Shown here in pieces: positions 21,266 to 31,277 of a stretch of 64,000 nucleotides of DNA. The first letter of the stretch is position 1, and every line of letters begins with the position of its first letter. A program made the translations under genes and the position numbers. The DNA comes from Rhynchopus sp. YZ270_cl-10 (lineage: Eukaryota; Euglenozoa; Diplonemea; Diplonemida; Diplonemidae), in NCBI GenBank assembly GCA_964035575.1, contig OZ037924.1:806001-870000 (forward strand). Reading direction: 5' to 3'. A model generated the notes under the pieces. That model saw only the letters and a program-made list of their open reading frames with translations. It was not told the DNA's origin and made no database searches.

Positions 21266-23328
21266 AAAAAAAAAAAAAAAAAAAAAAATGCTTCACTTTT
21301 CCTCTCCTCCCTCTCTTGTTTTTATTTTTGCGGCCCTTTTGTATCAGATTTTTTTTTTCTTCTGCGTCCCTGTACTTTTTCTTCTTTTGAAAGTATACGA
21401 ACCAATTCTTTTTTTAGGGTTTTGAGATTTGACCAAACTTTTGTCGATGAGAGGTGTGAATCCCGGAGGGTTGTTTTAATTTGCTTTTATGTTCGACCTC
21501 TGAATCATGTTGAATTTACCACACAAAAAAAAAAGATGTATAAAACAGACCTCTGGTATCCGCTCTCTGACGCTTTTGTATTCCCGTTGCCCGTCACAGC
21601 TGCGGCAGTCCTACCACCACCAAAAACTGTTAGGGAAAATACCGACACGGGCTTGACCCGTTGCGTGTCTTATTGTGTATCTACCTACGGCATATGTTGT
21701 GTGTTTGATAACCCCGTGGTAATCAGTGTACGACTACGACAAGGCGTTTGCACTTTGCAATATTTTCTCTTTTCCCCCCCCTGTTCTTTTGTGTGTGTGA
21801 GAGGCACATTCATCTTCCAAGTTTTCCCTTCCCCCCCTCAGGGACAAAAAAAACCCCCCTCGGGGAACCCCCCTGGGTTGCTTTCTCTCGCACTATGCCG
21901 AGGAGGGTGACAACCCTTTTTTTTAAATTTGCTTCGCTTAATAACTTTATTCGGGTCTTCTGGATATAATTTGGGTGATCTATGAACGAGGAGAGATATT
22001 TTTTTTTTTACTAGCTCTCAGTAGCGTCTCACAGGGTCTGACAAAGTCATAAGTCATACATCATCTAATAATACTTCCTGAAGCAAACCATTCGCATTTA
22101 GTTTTGTTTGAGAATCAATAGTGTCGCGAAGCAGTGTGTAGGTTTTTCTTTGGTTCTCTCTTCAATTCTTTTGCTCGCTTCCTTTTTCTTCTGTCGTTCG
22201 TGGAAGTCTATTTCTCGGAGCGATGTGAAGAGGAAACAAAAATTGGGTATTGCACCGTGCTGTGCAAAATATATATTCCCACCTTTTGTCTCTTCCGGTG
22301 TCTGCGTCCACTGAGGCGTTTGCACTGTTCAATCTATTTTTTCCATTTTTTCGAAATGAGGGCCTCTGGTCTCTATTAATGCAAAACCCACCTTCCCTTG
22401 CTTTTGCACACGACGTTGAAGTAAATTACTTTACTTGTGGTTTTACATGTCATTTTTTTTACTTGTGTTTAAGCTGTACGCTTACGTTTTTACGTGTGCC
22501 ACAAGTAAACTATTTTCGCAAGTAAAATTACATGTAAAACCACAAGTAAAGTCATTTACTTCAACGTCGCGCAGGTAGCCTTACAATAGTGAATAACACT
22601 CCTGTGCTGACTGCCCCCGGAAGGTATCTTTCAAGGTGACTGAGCACGAGAGGCTGAAGGTCATATAAACTATTCCTTTCTTTTTCAGCAAGTACCGTCT
22701 ATTCCTTCCGTAGTACAAAAAAAAGGCTTCGGTCACCATGGACACAACATGGCCTAGTTCCTCATCGTTGATTATCGACACAACAAAAACCCCCTATATT
22801 CGCGTTGTGTTTTCTAAAACGCAGGCGTGTGTGTTTGGGGTTTTTGTTGTCTAAATTCCAGCATACCATACCCCCCTTCTGGAGGGAATGGAGGGGGGGA
22901 ACCACATCACAGCTTGTGGAGCGAAAAAAAAAATACCCCTCATTTTCCCTTTTAATTTTCTCTGGTTTTCTGTTTCTGTCATTTGTTCCCCCCTCCAATT
23001 TTTCAATTTGATTTCATACATGGGTGATCTATGAACGGGGGAGAGAATTTTTCAGTAGCTCTCAGTAGCGTCTCACAGGCTCTCAGAAGCTCCCACAGCT
23101 TGTTGTGTGTCTCACGGAGACGATCATAGATCACTCAATACAACTTTTCTTCTAGACAATTTTTTTGAAAAAAATGTAAAGGAAAATAGTGTTGAAATAG
23201 TGGAAGAGGTGCACCCTGTATGCCCACACTGTTACAGCCAAAACAATTTTTGATACGCCATATTTGGGGGTGGGGCAGATATGTGAACAACCCTTTTGTT
23301 CGGCATTTCTCCCATACCTAATCAATTT
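21266..23328. other. spacer between A3 and the LINE
   Basis: Contains the A run after A3, a hairpin-element variant at 21790-21835 (GTGT/GCAC stem, then ATTCATCTTCC), a palindrome at 22411-22569, a further hairpin-element copy at 22633-22685, and two similar passages (21975-22080 and 23021-23145) sharing GGGTGATCTATGAACG..GAGAGA and AGCTCTCAGTAGCGTCTCACAG. No gene recognised. Confidence 0.5.
22411..22569. repeat. 159-bp palindromic (foldback) element
   Basis: CGACGTTGAAGTAAATTACT at the left is mirrored by the complement ending CAACGTCG at 22569. Inner arms include ACTTGTGGTTTTACATGT and its complement. The centre is unpaired and AC/GT-rich. A small non-coding foldback transposon is likely; no target duplication could be assigned. 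Confidence 0.8.
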
Positions 23329-23343
23329 GTGTGTGTGTGTGTG

Positions 23344-23410
23344 TTTGATAACGGATTTAGAGTGGGTAACGCCTGAACGGAGTATAGCCCACTAATGTGT
23401 GTGTGTGTGT
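23344..23410 (-). mobile_element. truncated LINE tail of a second subfamily
   Basis: On the minus strand this reads GTGGGCTATACTCCGTTCAGG ... GTTATCAAA and then a CA run. It is bounded by TG repeats on both sides (23329-23343 and 23395-23410) and is the same tail as at 5274-5323, about 50 bp long. Confidence 0.75.
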
Positions 23411-23473
23411 TTGATAACTAGTAGGGGTAATTCTTGCTCAGAATATGGCCCCAAAAAGGGGGGGGGGGGGTGC

Positions 23474-26400
23474 TCACGTCACGGCAGACGCCCCCGAAGG
23501 GTCGTGACGGTGATGCAGTGGTTGAATGCCTTCCTGGGCCGCGTGCTTGAATTGCGGGTGGCAGGAGTGGCAGCATTCGTTTAGGCTTTTTCTGTCCAAG
23601 TGGCAGGCCCCACAGCGCGTCAATCTGTGGCTCAGGCAGAAGTCCATCACAAGCTCAAGGCCATCATCCTCTCTGTGGTGCAGGTTGCAGCAGGTTTCCA
23701 CTACGGCTCGCACTTTCACACAGGACACACATCTGACTTTTCCGTGGCTCTCACATGAGATGATTTTGGCGTTCTTGCGGGCCCCCGCGGGGGCTGGTCG
23801 CGGGGGTCTGGACCTGAAGGCTGCAGTGTCCACCGCCGCTCTGCCCCGTGCCTGGCTGGATGCCTCCGTCCAGTTCGCGGCGTAGTGGTCCTGGGGGTAG
23901 AACCGTGCTGCCCATGCTTGGCTCTCCTCATACAGGATGGAGCTAGGGCCATGCGGCTGTTCGCTGCGGATGTTGTGGGCGTTGAGGTGGCGGAGGACGG
24001 CCTCTGTCTTGGCGGAAAGCACAGCCCGTCGGTTTACCCCTTGCACCACTGTCCCTCCGAGCGCTGTCAGACTGGTGACACCTCCCTCTTTGCCTCTGGT
24101 CCAACTGTCGACTTGGACCACACTGCGTAGGTCACGGGTGAGGCTCTGCAGTGACAGTGCTTTGGCCCATACGCTCTTTTGGAAGAGAGGGTATTCTGCA
24201 GCTGCCTGGCTTAGCTGCTCCGCCCTCGCAACTTCGACCGTATCCATCGCTTCATTGCTGAGAGCGTCAGCGTCAGTGTTGAGGTTCCGCTTGACGTGGC
24301 GCCATTCGATGACGTAGCGGGGTTGCAGGTCTCGGATTTGGGCCCTGATGCGGTGGAGGAATGGCTGGAGGTTCTCTTTGCATGTTGTGTTCCCCTTGAT
24401 GTGCTCGATGATCAGTTTAGAGTCACCGTATATGGTCGCCTGGCCACACACTTCTGGGGGTAGGTCGCGAAGAAGGCAAAGGCCACTGCTAGCCCCTTCG
24501 TACTCGGCAACGTTGTTGCTTCTTGCAAATGGCAGGGGCGTAGCTACGGATGCTGCCTTCACCCCGTCGATGTAGACAACTGCTCCTGCCCCTGCCCTCG
24601 CAAATACCGTACCGTTCTGTCTAGCACCACCATCAAAGAACACCTCTGTGCCCTGGCGGCCTTCTAGGGTGTTGCGCACAGTGCACACGGTTTGAGACGC
24701 ACAGTATGGCTGGTATCTACGGTTCTTGATACCCGGCAAGGAAAGTCCCGTGGTCAGCTCGAAGTCTATTGCGAGCTCAATGTAGCTAACGGAGTGCTCC
24801 GATCCGTTATGCGCCCATTGCAGACTGTTTACCCAGTGGTTGGTTGCGTACCATAGGTCTTCACTGTGTTTCCATATGGCCCCCACGTCTTGGTAACGCA
24901 GTGAAGGGAGTTGCACTCGCATGGGTTGGGGAGAAGACCATCCCCATGGGTAGTCAACCAGGCGGTGGTGGCGGGCCGACTCTGCTGGGCGGTCATCTCG
25001 AATCTGTCTTTGCCTGACTATCTCTATGAATAGCCTTTGCAGATTTCTCACTAGTGCGATCCTCTCGTGGTCGTCTCGCGGGAGAACGTTGTCGTGGCAG
25101 TCGTGACGGTACCGTGGTGCCACCCCGCAAATGACCAGACAGTTCGGCCAGTCCGTCCTGTCCGCGGCTGCGACAGGGTGACGGCTGCGTACCTCCTCCC
25201 ACGCACTGCATTCCCACCACATATGGCGAACTGTTTCGCGGGCTTCGGTCTCACAGTAAGGGCATCCGTCGGTGATGAGGCCGGATCTACCCGTTGTTGT
25301 CATTGCCCCTGCGATGATGGAGCGAAGGATGCCTTTCTGGTACCCGGTTAAGTTGCTCTCGGGGTCTTCCAGCAGGTGCCTGGTCACTCTGCCGTCAACA
25401 CCATGTTGGAGTCCGTCGTAGTCGCTCGATCGCTTGTTCGCAAGGGACCTCATTAGGGCATTCCGCAGTTTGTGACGTGCCTCGGCCTCGACTGACGTGG
25501 CTTGCTTTTCGGTGAGGGTGTCAACGTCCAGCAGGGTTTGGTCTCCTGATTCGTTGGTGAATCTGACTTGGTTGGGGGCAACCCAGTCCCACCCCAAGGC
25601 GTTCAGTGATTCATTGAGGAGGAAGAACGGTCCGTAGGACAGGGAATCTCTGTGCTGCCACGCCACCGCACATAGATGTCTGCAGTTTTCTCTTCTCATC
25701 TGTTTGATCCACGCACGTAGCCTGCGAATGTGGAAGACCATCTCCGGGTCTAGTCGGTGGCCGTGCTGTAGGATGTGCATGACCGCCACCACAGCACGTC
25801 GCGAAGGCCCGGTCCAGACAGCTGCTGTGAAGTTTTTCTGAAGTTTTGCCCGTTTCTCCGGGGACAGGTAAGTCACAGACGCGCCATAATAGCACTTTGA
25901 CCCCGCAGTCATTGCCGCTATGTGGTCTCGGTGGTTTACTGGTGTTGGGAGGGACCGCACCCTTCCCAGGTTCTTCACCGCGTTTGAGGACCTGTTGGAG
26001 ATGCGATTGGAGACGGGCAAGGAGCTAAGGTTGGTGCCTGGTTGTGCGTGCTGCATGACCCCTGTGCTGTCGAAGCTGTTCTTGACAGGGAGGAACGTCG
26101 GAGGGTTGTGGCACATTAGCTCTCCGGTTTGCACGTTGATCACCTTGATTTCACATGGGCGCGTGCGGCACGTGGAGAAGGTGAGCGACTTTGAGACGCT
26201 GATGTCCATCTGGGTGTGGTGAGAGAAGATCACTGTTCGGTCAACGGCCATCTGCTGGAGCTGGTGAGATGGGGCAGTGGCGTAGATGTCGTCAACGAAT
26301 GATGTGGTCTCAGCCCCCTTGCTGTCGACCTCACGCATCCATACGCTGATAACAATGTTTATTAGGATCACACTCAATGGGCACCCCTGCATGATACCAT

Positions 26401-27250
26401 TGGTTGGTGTGAAGGGTTCTCCCACAGACCCGTTGCACCGGAAGTGTCTCTTCATCTTCACATAAGCCTCTCTGAGTACCGATAGCACCACTCCATTGAA
26501 GCCCAGTCTCGCTGCAAGGCACATCGCGATGTTGATGGGGACGGTATCAAAGCACTTCTTAAAGTCTATGGCTACTCCAAAGATGTGTTCACCGGTGAGG
26601 TGTGCGCATTCTAACTGTGCTGCGAGGTGCCAGTACAAGTCCTCCGTCCCGTGTTTGGGCCTGCACCCGTGCAATCCTGCAGGTGACAACTTGTCCAACC
26701 ACGGAAAGGCGGATTGAGCACGTATCGATGCCCATATCCTATAGAGGACCGCCGTGATGGTGATGGGTCGTTGCGACAGGGGGTCTCCATCACTGTCTGG
26801 TTTCGGGATTAGCGGCACCAGTGCTTGCATGAGGGCTTCAGGCCACACGCCGTCCCGTTCGACGGCATTTAGGCATTCCACAAGGATGGCGATGATAGAG
26901 TCAGGTAGCTGTTCCACTTCGTGTGCTCTCCATCCGTGCATGCCTGGTGAGGTGGTACGCTTCATACGTTTGAGTGCCTTGTGTACATCTTCCACCTTGA
27001 TGGGTTTACAAGTCATGTCTTCTGCCGCCGGTAGTACATCTTCGTACACTGCGAGGAAGGAGTCCCAACTTGGCTCGGGTGAGGAGGCGTATTTTTGGAA
27101 TATACCACCCCATGCCTGGTTGTCTCTGAGGAGGGAGTCAACCTTGGCTGGGTCAGCCGTGAGAGTGCCATCTTGTTGCTTCATGAACGCTCGGCGTGGT
27201 GAAGCGGTCAGCCACATAGTCGAAGATGGCACCTTGACCTTTGCTCCCAA
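23474..27250 (-). CDS. LINE reverse transcriptase with RNase H and C-terminal Cys/His region
   Basis: 1,258 codons without a stop. RT motifs in order: TTSPGMHGWRAHE (motif 0), LVPLIPKP (1), RPITI (2), GVAIDFKKCFDTVP (A), NGIMQGCPLS (B) and FVDDI (C). Then a Cys/His motif (CPYCETEARETVRHMWWEC), and an RNase H domain with FFDGGARQNG, AEYEGASSGL, IYGDSKLIIEHIKG and HVKRNLNTDADALSNEA carrying the D-E-D-D residues. The C-terminus is Cys/His-rich (CVSCVKV, CGACHLDRKSLNECCHSCH), probably nucleic-acid binding. FVDD instead of the common (F/Y)ADD is a mild oddity. All catalytic motifs are present, so the enzyme part looks intact although the element lacks its 5' end. Confidence 0.93.
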   Translation of the reverse strand: MGAKVKVPSSTMWLTASPRRAFMKQQDGTLTADPAKVDSLLRDNQAWGGIFQKYASSPEPSWDSFLAVYEDVLPAAEDMTCKPIKVEDVHKALKRMKRTTSPGMHGWRAHEVEQLPDSIIAILVECLNAVERDGVWPEALMQALVPLIPKPDSDGDPLSQRPITITAVLYRIWASIRAQSAFPWLDKLSPAGLHGCRPKHGTEDLYWHLAAQLECAHLTGEHIFGVAIDFKKCFDTVPINIAMCLAARLGFNGVVLSVLREAYVKMKRHFRCNGSVGEPFTPTNGIMQGCPLSVILINIVISVWMREVDSKGAETTSFVDDIYATAPSHQLQQMAVDRTVIFSHHTQMDISVSKSLTFSTCRTRPCEIKVINVQTGELMCHNPPTFLPVKNSFDSTGVMQHAQPGTNLSSLPVSNRISNRSSNAVKNLGRVRSLPTPVNHRDHIAAMTAGSKCYYGASVTYLSPEKRAKLQKNFTAAVWTGPSRRAVVAVMHILQHGHRLDPEMVFHIRRLRAWIKQMRRENCRHLCAVAWQHRDSLSYGPFFLLNESLNALGWDWVAPNQVRFTNESGDQTLLDVDTLTEKQATSVEAEARHKLRNALMRSLANKRSSDYDGLQHGVDGRVTRHLLEDPESNLTGYQKGILRSIIAGAMTTTGRSGLITDGCPYCETEARETVRHMWWECSAWEEVRSRHPVAAADRTDWPNCLVICGVAPRYRHDCHDNVLPRDDHERIALVRNLQRLFIEIVRQRQIRDDRPAESARHHRLVDYPWGWSSPQPMRVQLPSLRYQDVGAIWKHSEDLWYATNHWVNSLQWAHNGSEHSVSYIELAIDFELTTGLSLPGIKNRRYQPYCASQTVCTVRNTLEGRQGTEVFFDGGARQNGTVFARAGAGAVVYIDGVKAASVATPLPFARSNNVAEYEGASSGLCLLRDLPPEVCGQATIYGDSKLIIEHIKGNTTCKENLQPFLHRIRAQIRDLQPRYVIEWRHVKRNLNTDADALSNEAMDTVEVARAEQLSQAAAEYPLFQKSVWAKALSLQSLTRDLRSVVQVDSWTRGKEGGVTSLTALGGTVVQGVNRRAVLSAKTEAVLRHLNAHNIRSEQPHGPSSILYEESQAWAARFYPQDHYAANWTEASSQARGRAAVDTAAFRSRPPRPAPAGARKNAKIISCESHGKVRCVSCVKVRAVVETCCNLHHREDDGLELVMDFCLSHRLTRCGACHLDRKSLNECCHSCHPQFKHAAQEGIQPLHHRHDPSGASAVT

Positions 27251-28281
27251 CGTTTTGCATGGTGTGCTTCCAATGCAGACTGCGTTGTGCCTTCATGGCG
27301 GCAAAGGCTTCTCTCTGGGAGCCTTCGAGTTTCTCTAGGAGGCGGTGCAGGTAATCCACTCCGGGGTTTGGTACGAAGAGGGCCTCAGTGATCTCATCCC
27401 TCAGCGGGCCTCCTCGGAGTCGGGACAGCGCCTCCCACGCGTACCTCTCCCTGCGGGTCATTGCGTACGGCTTGTCCACAAGCAGTCTGGCCCTTCCTAT
27501 TTGGAGAAGCGTGCGTAGGTTTCCCATGACAGCGTCCCTCGCCCTTGTTAGCTTTGAGGACGCCCCATTTTTGCTGCTGTGCTTTGTGGCGTGCCTGGCC
27601 GTCTTCACAAGGGATGTCTCGCTTCGCCCGCAGTAATCAGAATGTGGGGACGCTATGCTGTCCTCATGGAGGAGGAGTAGGAACTTCTCACCCACCTCTG
27701 CAAACTCAGCAAGCTTGCTTTCTCCTGATGCCTCGCTCCTGTCGTTTTTCTCCAGCTGGCTAGCAAATGCCACCGCAGTCTCTGGGGTGTTCCTTGGTCT
27801 ATCCAGTGGGAAGGGCTTGGGGAGCACGCATCTCCGGGTGCGGCCAGAATATACGTTTAGGTCGAGGGTGAAGGTGAGCGGTACATGTGTCGGGAAAGGG
27901 CAGTCGTCGAAGCTGGAGTCAACTGTCACTTTATAGATCGCTGGTGCTGCCGTCGCATTCGCCAGGCACATATCAATCCGCGTTCCGTTCGAGTTGGCCG
28001 TTCTGCAGGTGAAAGGTGGAGGGGTCCGTTGGGCAGCGGCTAGGCTCTCCGCCACATCAACCCATCTTCCAGATCTCTGCGCTGCCGCAAGAGTGACGCT
28101 ATTGGAGGCGTTGCAGTTGAAGTCCCCGATGATGATGACTGGGACTGCGTGACCCAGGCCAGTTGCCATCTCCAATGCGTCCTTGATGAGTGCTTCTCGT
28201 TCGGCCGCCGCCTCCTGGCCTGCGTGTGCGTAGAGGGAGATGACGTGGAAGGCAGCCCCTGCGCCCTGTGTGTGTGTGTGT
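27153..28281 (-). CDS. LINE endonuclease (APE/EEP) domain, 5'-truncated, with linker to RT
   Basis: The minus-strand frame is open from the truncation point (28281) to the stop at 27153. It has the APE motif GDFN (IIIGDFNCNAS), then TRIDMCLAN, and a region up to the conserved FDYVADRFTTP linker. The frame that continues into the reverse transcriptase is shifted by one base relative to this one; they overlap at 27153-27250 and protein-like sequence switches frame near 27185-27200. This is either a mutation in this copy or a frame change used by the element; one copy cannot decide. The N-terminal half of the nuclease is missing. Confidence 0.85.
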
Positions 28282-28284
28282 GTT

Positions 28285-28638
28285 TAAAAATTTCCCAAAA
28301 TGTCATTGATCTGCTGGTTTTGTCAATACAAAAAATAAATTATACATACAATAGACCGTGGTTCAATTAGAGAAAGTCTCCAAGCAGATCATTATATATC
28401 ATTGGCAAGGGGAAATAGAATCGGAAGTGTCTGCGATAAACGGGAGAGAAAAAAAGAGTTGTTGTTTTTATTTGTTTTTATTTGTTGTTATTTCTTTTTA
28501 TTCAGTTGTCAAATCCTGAAGTCTGATCATTTTGTTTTAATGCATCCCCGAGGAGTGCACTTCAAATTCGTTTTAAAATAGGAAATGGTTTCTGCTTCGC
28601 TTCTTTGCAACCTTCTCAACAGATAAAAACACTCAACA
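28285..28638. other. short spacer before A4
   Basis: AT-rich. From 28586 (GGTTTCTGCTTCGC) it is homologous to the upstream block of A2 and A3, ending AACAG/ATAAAAACACTCAACAATG. The homology breaks abruptly at about 28585. Nothing else seen. Confidence 0.5.
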
Positions 28639-29391
28639 ATGCCGCACACGTCCCTCTTCCTTGCAGCATTCTGCCTGACACTGCTGACCGTAGACGCCGA
28701 GCAGGTTGTGCAGACAGCAGAGGTCGATATTGCAGCAAATGCGCACCACGTCTTCACCTTCAAAACACCTTTGACAGCCACCCTCCTCAAGTCGGTGTCT
28801 CTTGTGAACGTTGCACAGCAGGGATCATGCGCGAACAAGGAAGTGCCTCTGTGGGTGGGCCTCGGAGAGAATGAGATTAACTCGAAGATCGGCTTCAACA
28901 ACTCCGAATGGGTGCAGTTTGTGGGGACAAACACGAGCAGCTCTGTCACGACCTTGAATGTCACTGTTCTGAACTGTGCTTCCCGTCTGAAGGCTGTGGC
29001 GGTGTTCTACACTATCGACCCGAAGCCTGTTGTTGTGTCCTCTGAGCCTACGGTGGTTGGTGCTGAGGGGGCGATTATTAATGTCACGGTTCCTGTGGGA
29101 TCTTCGTATGTTGCGAGCGCCACACTGCGTGTTGTGAACCTTGTGAACTGCGGCGGCAAGAGCTTCGAGTTAATTTTTGCGGTAACTAATGTAGTGAGCA
29201 GCAAGGACGCCACAATCTCCCACGTTGGCGACACAGTCACAGTCGCCTATGGACACATGCTGCAGTTTCCTAAGCACTCCTCGAGTATGCCGCTCACAAC
29301 CTACGTTTTTTTCAGAGATCTCCCCCCCTCCACCTGTGTCGAAAGCTTCGTGGTGAACCTTAACTGCCACCACATCGACATGAGTGCCTGA
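28639..29391 (+). CDS. family A protein A4, shortened form without membrane anchor
   Basis: A 250-aa protein with the same signal peptide and two domains as A1-A3, but it stops right after domain 2 (NCHHIDMSA) and lacks the Pro/Thr stalk, TM helix and tail. The variable patch in domain 1 is NKEVPLWVGLGENEINSK. Domain 2 has the first Cys (VNLVNC) and a diverged end (TCVESFVVNLNCHHIDM). It may be a secreted variant or a 3'-truncated relic; the downstream sequence has no trace of stalk or TM coding, and the reading frame is otherwise clean. Acceptor-like AACAG is 19 bases before the ATG. It lies immediately beyond the LINE insertion. Confidence 0.75.
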   Translation: MPHTSLFLAAFCLTLLTVDAEQVVQTAEVDIAANAHHVFTFKTPLTATLLKSVSLVNVAQQGSCANKEVPLWVGLGENEINSKIGFNNSEWVQFVGTNTSSSVTTLNVTVLNCASRLKAVAVFYTIDPKPVVVSSEPTVVGAEGAIINVTVPVGSSYVASATLRVVNLVNCGGKSFELIFAVTNVVSSKDATISHVGDTVTVAYGHMLQFPKHSSSMPLTTYVFFRDLPPSTCVESFVVNLNCHHIDMSA

Positions 29392-31277
29392 GACCCCACC
29401 ACCACGTTTTTTTATTTCCCGGCCCCACCCCCAGATTCCATAGCCACCTTTCTTTTACTTTCTATTCGTCTAAATTAGCGACTCTGGGTCTGTGCTCCTC
29501 CGTAGCCTCTCCCACACTGCGAAACTGGCAGAGGACCCCAACCGGACCCTACATCACACACGATTCATGCGTCCCTCTGTTTGCAATGATCCCCGTTCAT
29601 CTGACTGATGAGTGGAAGCGGGAGGTAGCACATATCAGATGTAAACCACGAAAAGGATGTAGGACTGCATGGTTGGGTGTCCTCCCCGGTACAGCCGGTC
29701 ATTGTACCAAGGTACACTGTTTCACGAGAGGGCTTTGTATTTCAAGTCTACTTCTATTTTAAGATGTGTGCATGTGGTGTATACACCTCTTGCATTTGTT
29801 CTTGAGGCGTTTGCACTTTCAGTTTCTCTTTGTTCCTCCTCCCTTCGCAATTGTTTTCCACCCTTTTCCCACTGTTTTCCCCAACGTTGTGAATGTCAAG
29901 AAGAATCAACTTTGGAAGGGGCTCGCTTGTGAGAAAAGCTTCTGAGCCCCCAAGCTGTTTTGTGTGTTGGTTTTTGTTAGCATATTAATCTTTTCGTGTT
30001 CTCTTTCCCCTTTTTTATACTTTCCTCGTTTTGTGCATTTTTACTTTAAAGTGTTCATAACTATTTCACCAGGACTACCTGTGTTGAAAAATATTGCATT
30101 TTGTTGTATCCTCTCAAGATAGAGGTGCCAGCGAATCCCAAGCAACTCTGGTGAGTTCTGGTGAGGAGCGGGAGGAGCAGAGAGCTCCTCCCGCACCGGG
30201 AATGGAACGCTAGTGTTGCCTTTTTTTTCTTATCGTTCCCTTTTGTTTTTCTGCCTTTTTTTTCTTCTTCTTTTTTTTCTCTTTCGAATGTCCTCCTTTC
30301 TCTTCTTTGATTGGAAAGTACACGAAACTAATTTTTTTGTCAAAGGAAACACCCCAAAAGTCATTTAACGTTTCACACGAAGTCTTAAAGCAGCATGCTG
30401 AAGGTTCCAGCGCTCTCCTCACTCCCACAACATCTTTACATTAAACGTGGTTTCATTCGGATGCACCTCCACATCATGTGCACGGCCAACTTCACAACTT
30501 ACTTCACGAGAGGTTTGCTCTCCTGTGCTGCTGCTGCTTGGACGTTCTGCAGCGTTGGTTTCGCTTGCACTCTCCGTCCTGAACTCCCTGTACCGCCCGT
30601 AACTCCGCCGAAGTGCCCAGTACGACTTCGCGAGGGCATTGGCCAGGGACTCCTGTGCTTCTTTTGTTTTGACATGTTTTTCGTTTGATATCGTAAGCTG
30701 CTTTAGTAGCGGCCTTTGTTGTTGCAGTCAATGGGGGTGGATGCTGTGTGCTTTTGGGGTTGGGTCGGGGGGGTTTTTGTTGTTGTGTTGAAGTTGTAGG
30801 TGACTGCGCTGTGTTGTAGTTTTGCTGTGTCGGTAGTTATCGGTAGGTGGCTCCTTCCATCCTCGCCATGTACTCATCGATTTTGTAAGGCCGGTCTCCC
30901 AGCCTGCCCCTTTTCCCTCCTCTGGCAGCTCGTCTGGAACACCCTGGACACCTTGCTCCGGATCAGATGACGTACCGTGGGCTTCCGCCCTCCAGCTCCT
31001 CCAGTGGGGCCACCCTTTCGGCCAGTTCCTGGTTGCGCTCCCTGCTCCAAAGCTTGTTGGGTTCAAGGTTGGTGGAAAAATATTAAACGGGTCGATGGTT
31101 TTGGCTGAGGCCCGGAAGGTAGGCTGAGGTCTGCCTCCCTCCTCACTCCGCGAATGGATGTAGTGGACTGCATGGCTGGTCCACCCGGTACACCAAGGGA
31201 GCGGGCTTTGTATTTCGTGTAAACTTTTCCAACCCACCCTTCATCACTTCCACAGGGCCACCCCCACTGCACACACC
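29392..31277. other. spacer between A4 and B1
   Basis: Contains a long relative of the hairpin element at 29690-29757 (CACGAGAGGGCTTTGTATTTC), a GC-richer stretch at 30412-31128 with protein-like minus-strand reading frames (next entry), and from 31150 the short upstream block common to family B genes. The stretch 29392-29680 and 29760-30400 shows nothing recognisable. Confidence 0.45.
30412..31128 (-). pseudogene. possible relic coding sequence, minus strand
   Basis: On the minus strand, a frame around 30722-30412 reads HVKTKEAQESLANALAKSYW and a Ser/Thr-rich continuation, with no stop for about 100 codons. Farther upstream (about 31070-30990) WSRERNQELAERVAPLEELE reads like a coiled coil. 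The pieces lie in different frames, have no start codon and no recognisable family. They are GC-richer than the surroundings. Most likely a decayed gene or transposon fragment; could be chance. Confidence 0.2.

Larger units (their letters stand above)
23411..28281 (-). mobile_element. 5'-truncated APE-type non-LTR retrotransposon (LINE) with RNase H, in a CA microsatellite
   Basis: A LINE of about 4.9 kb read on the minus strand. The 5' end is truncated inside the endonuclease domain (first recognisable AFHVISLYAHAG, then IIIGDFN). The 3' end is GTTATCAAA followed by CA repeats. TG/CA repeats flank both ends (28268-28284 and 23395-23410). It lies between A3 and A4 of the surface-protein array, opposite to all host genes. 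The long open RT frame suggests a fairly recent insertion. Inferred to be one of several copies that chose CA repeats as target. Confidence 0.95.

Noticed and set aside
30728-31237. 169-codon minus-strand gene
   Set aside because: It begins inside the conserved upstream block of B1, has no motif, and protein-like pieces in the region lie in different frames; kept only as a low-confidence relic.
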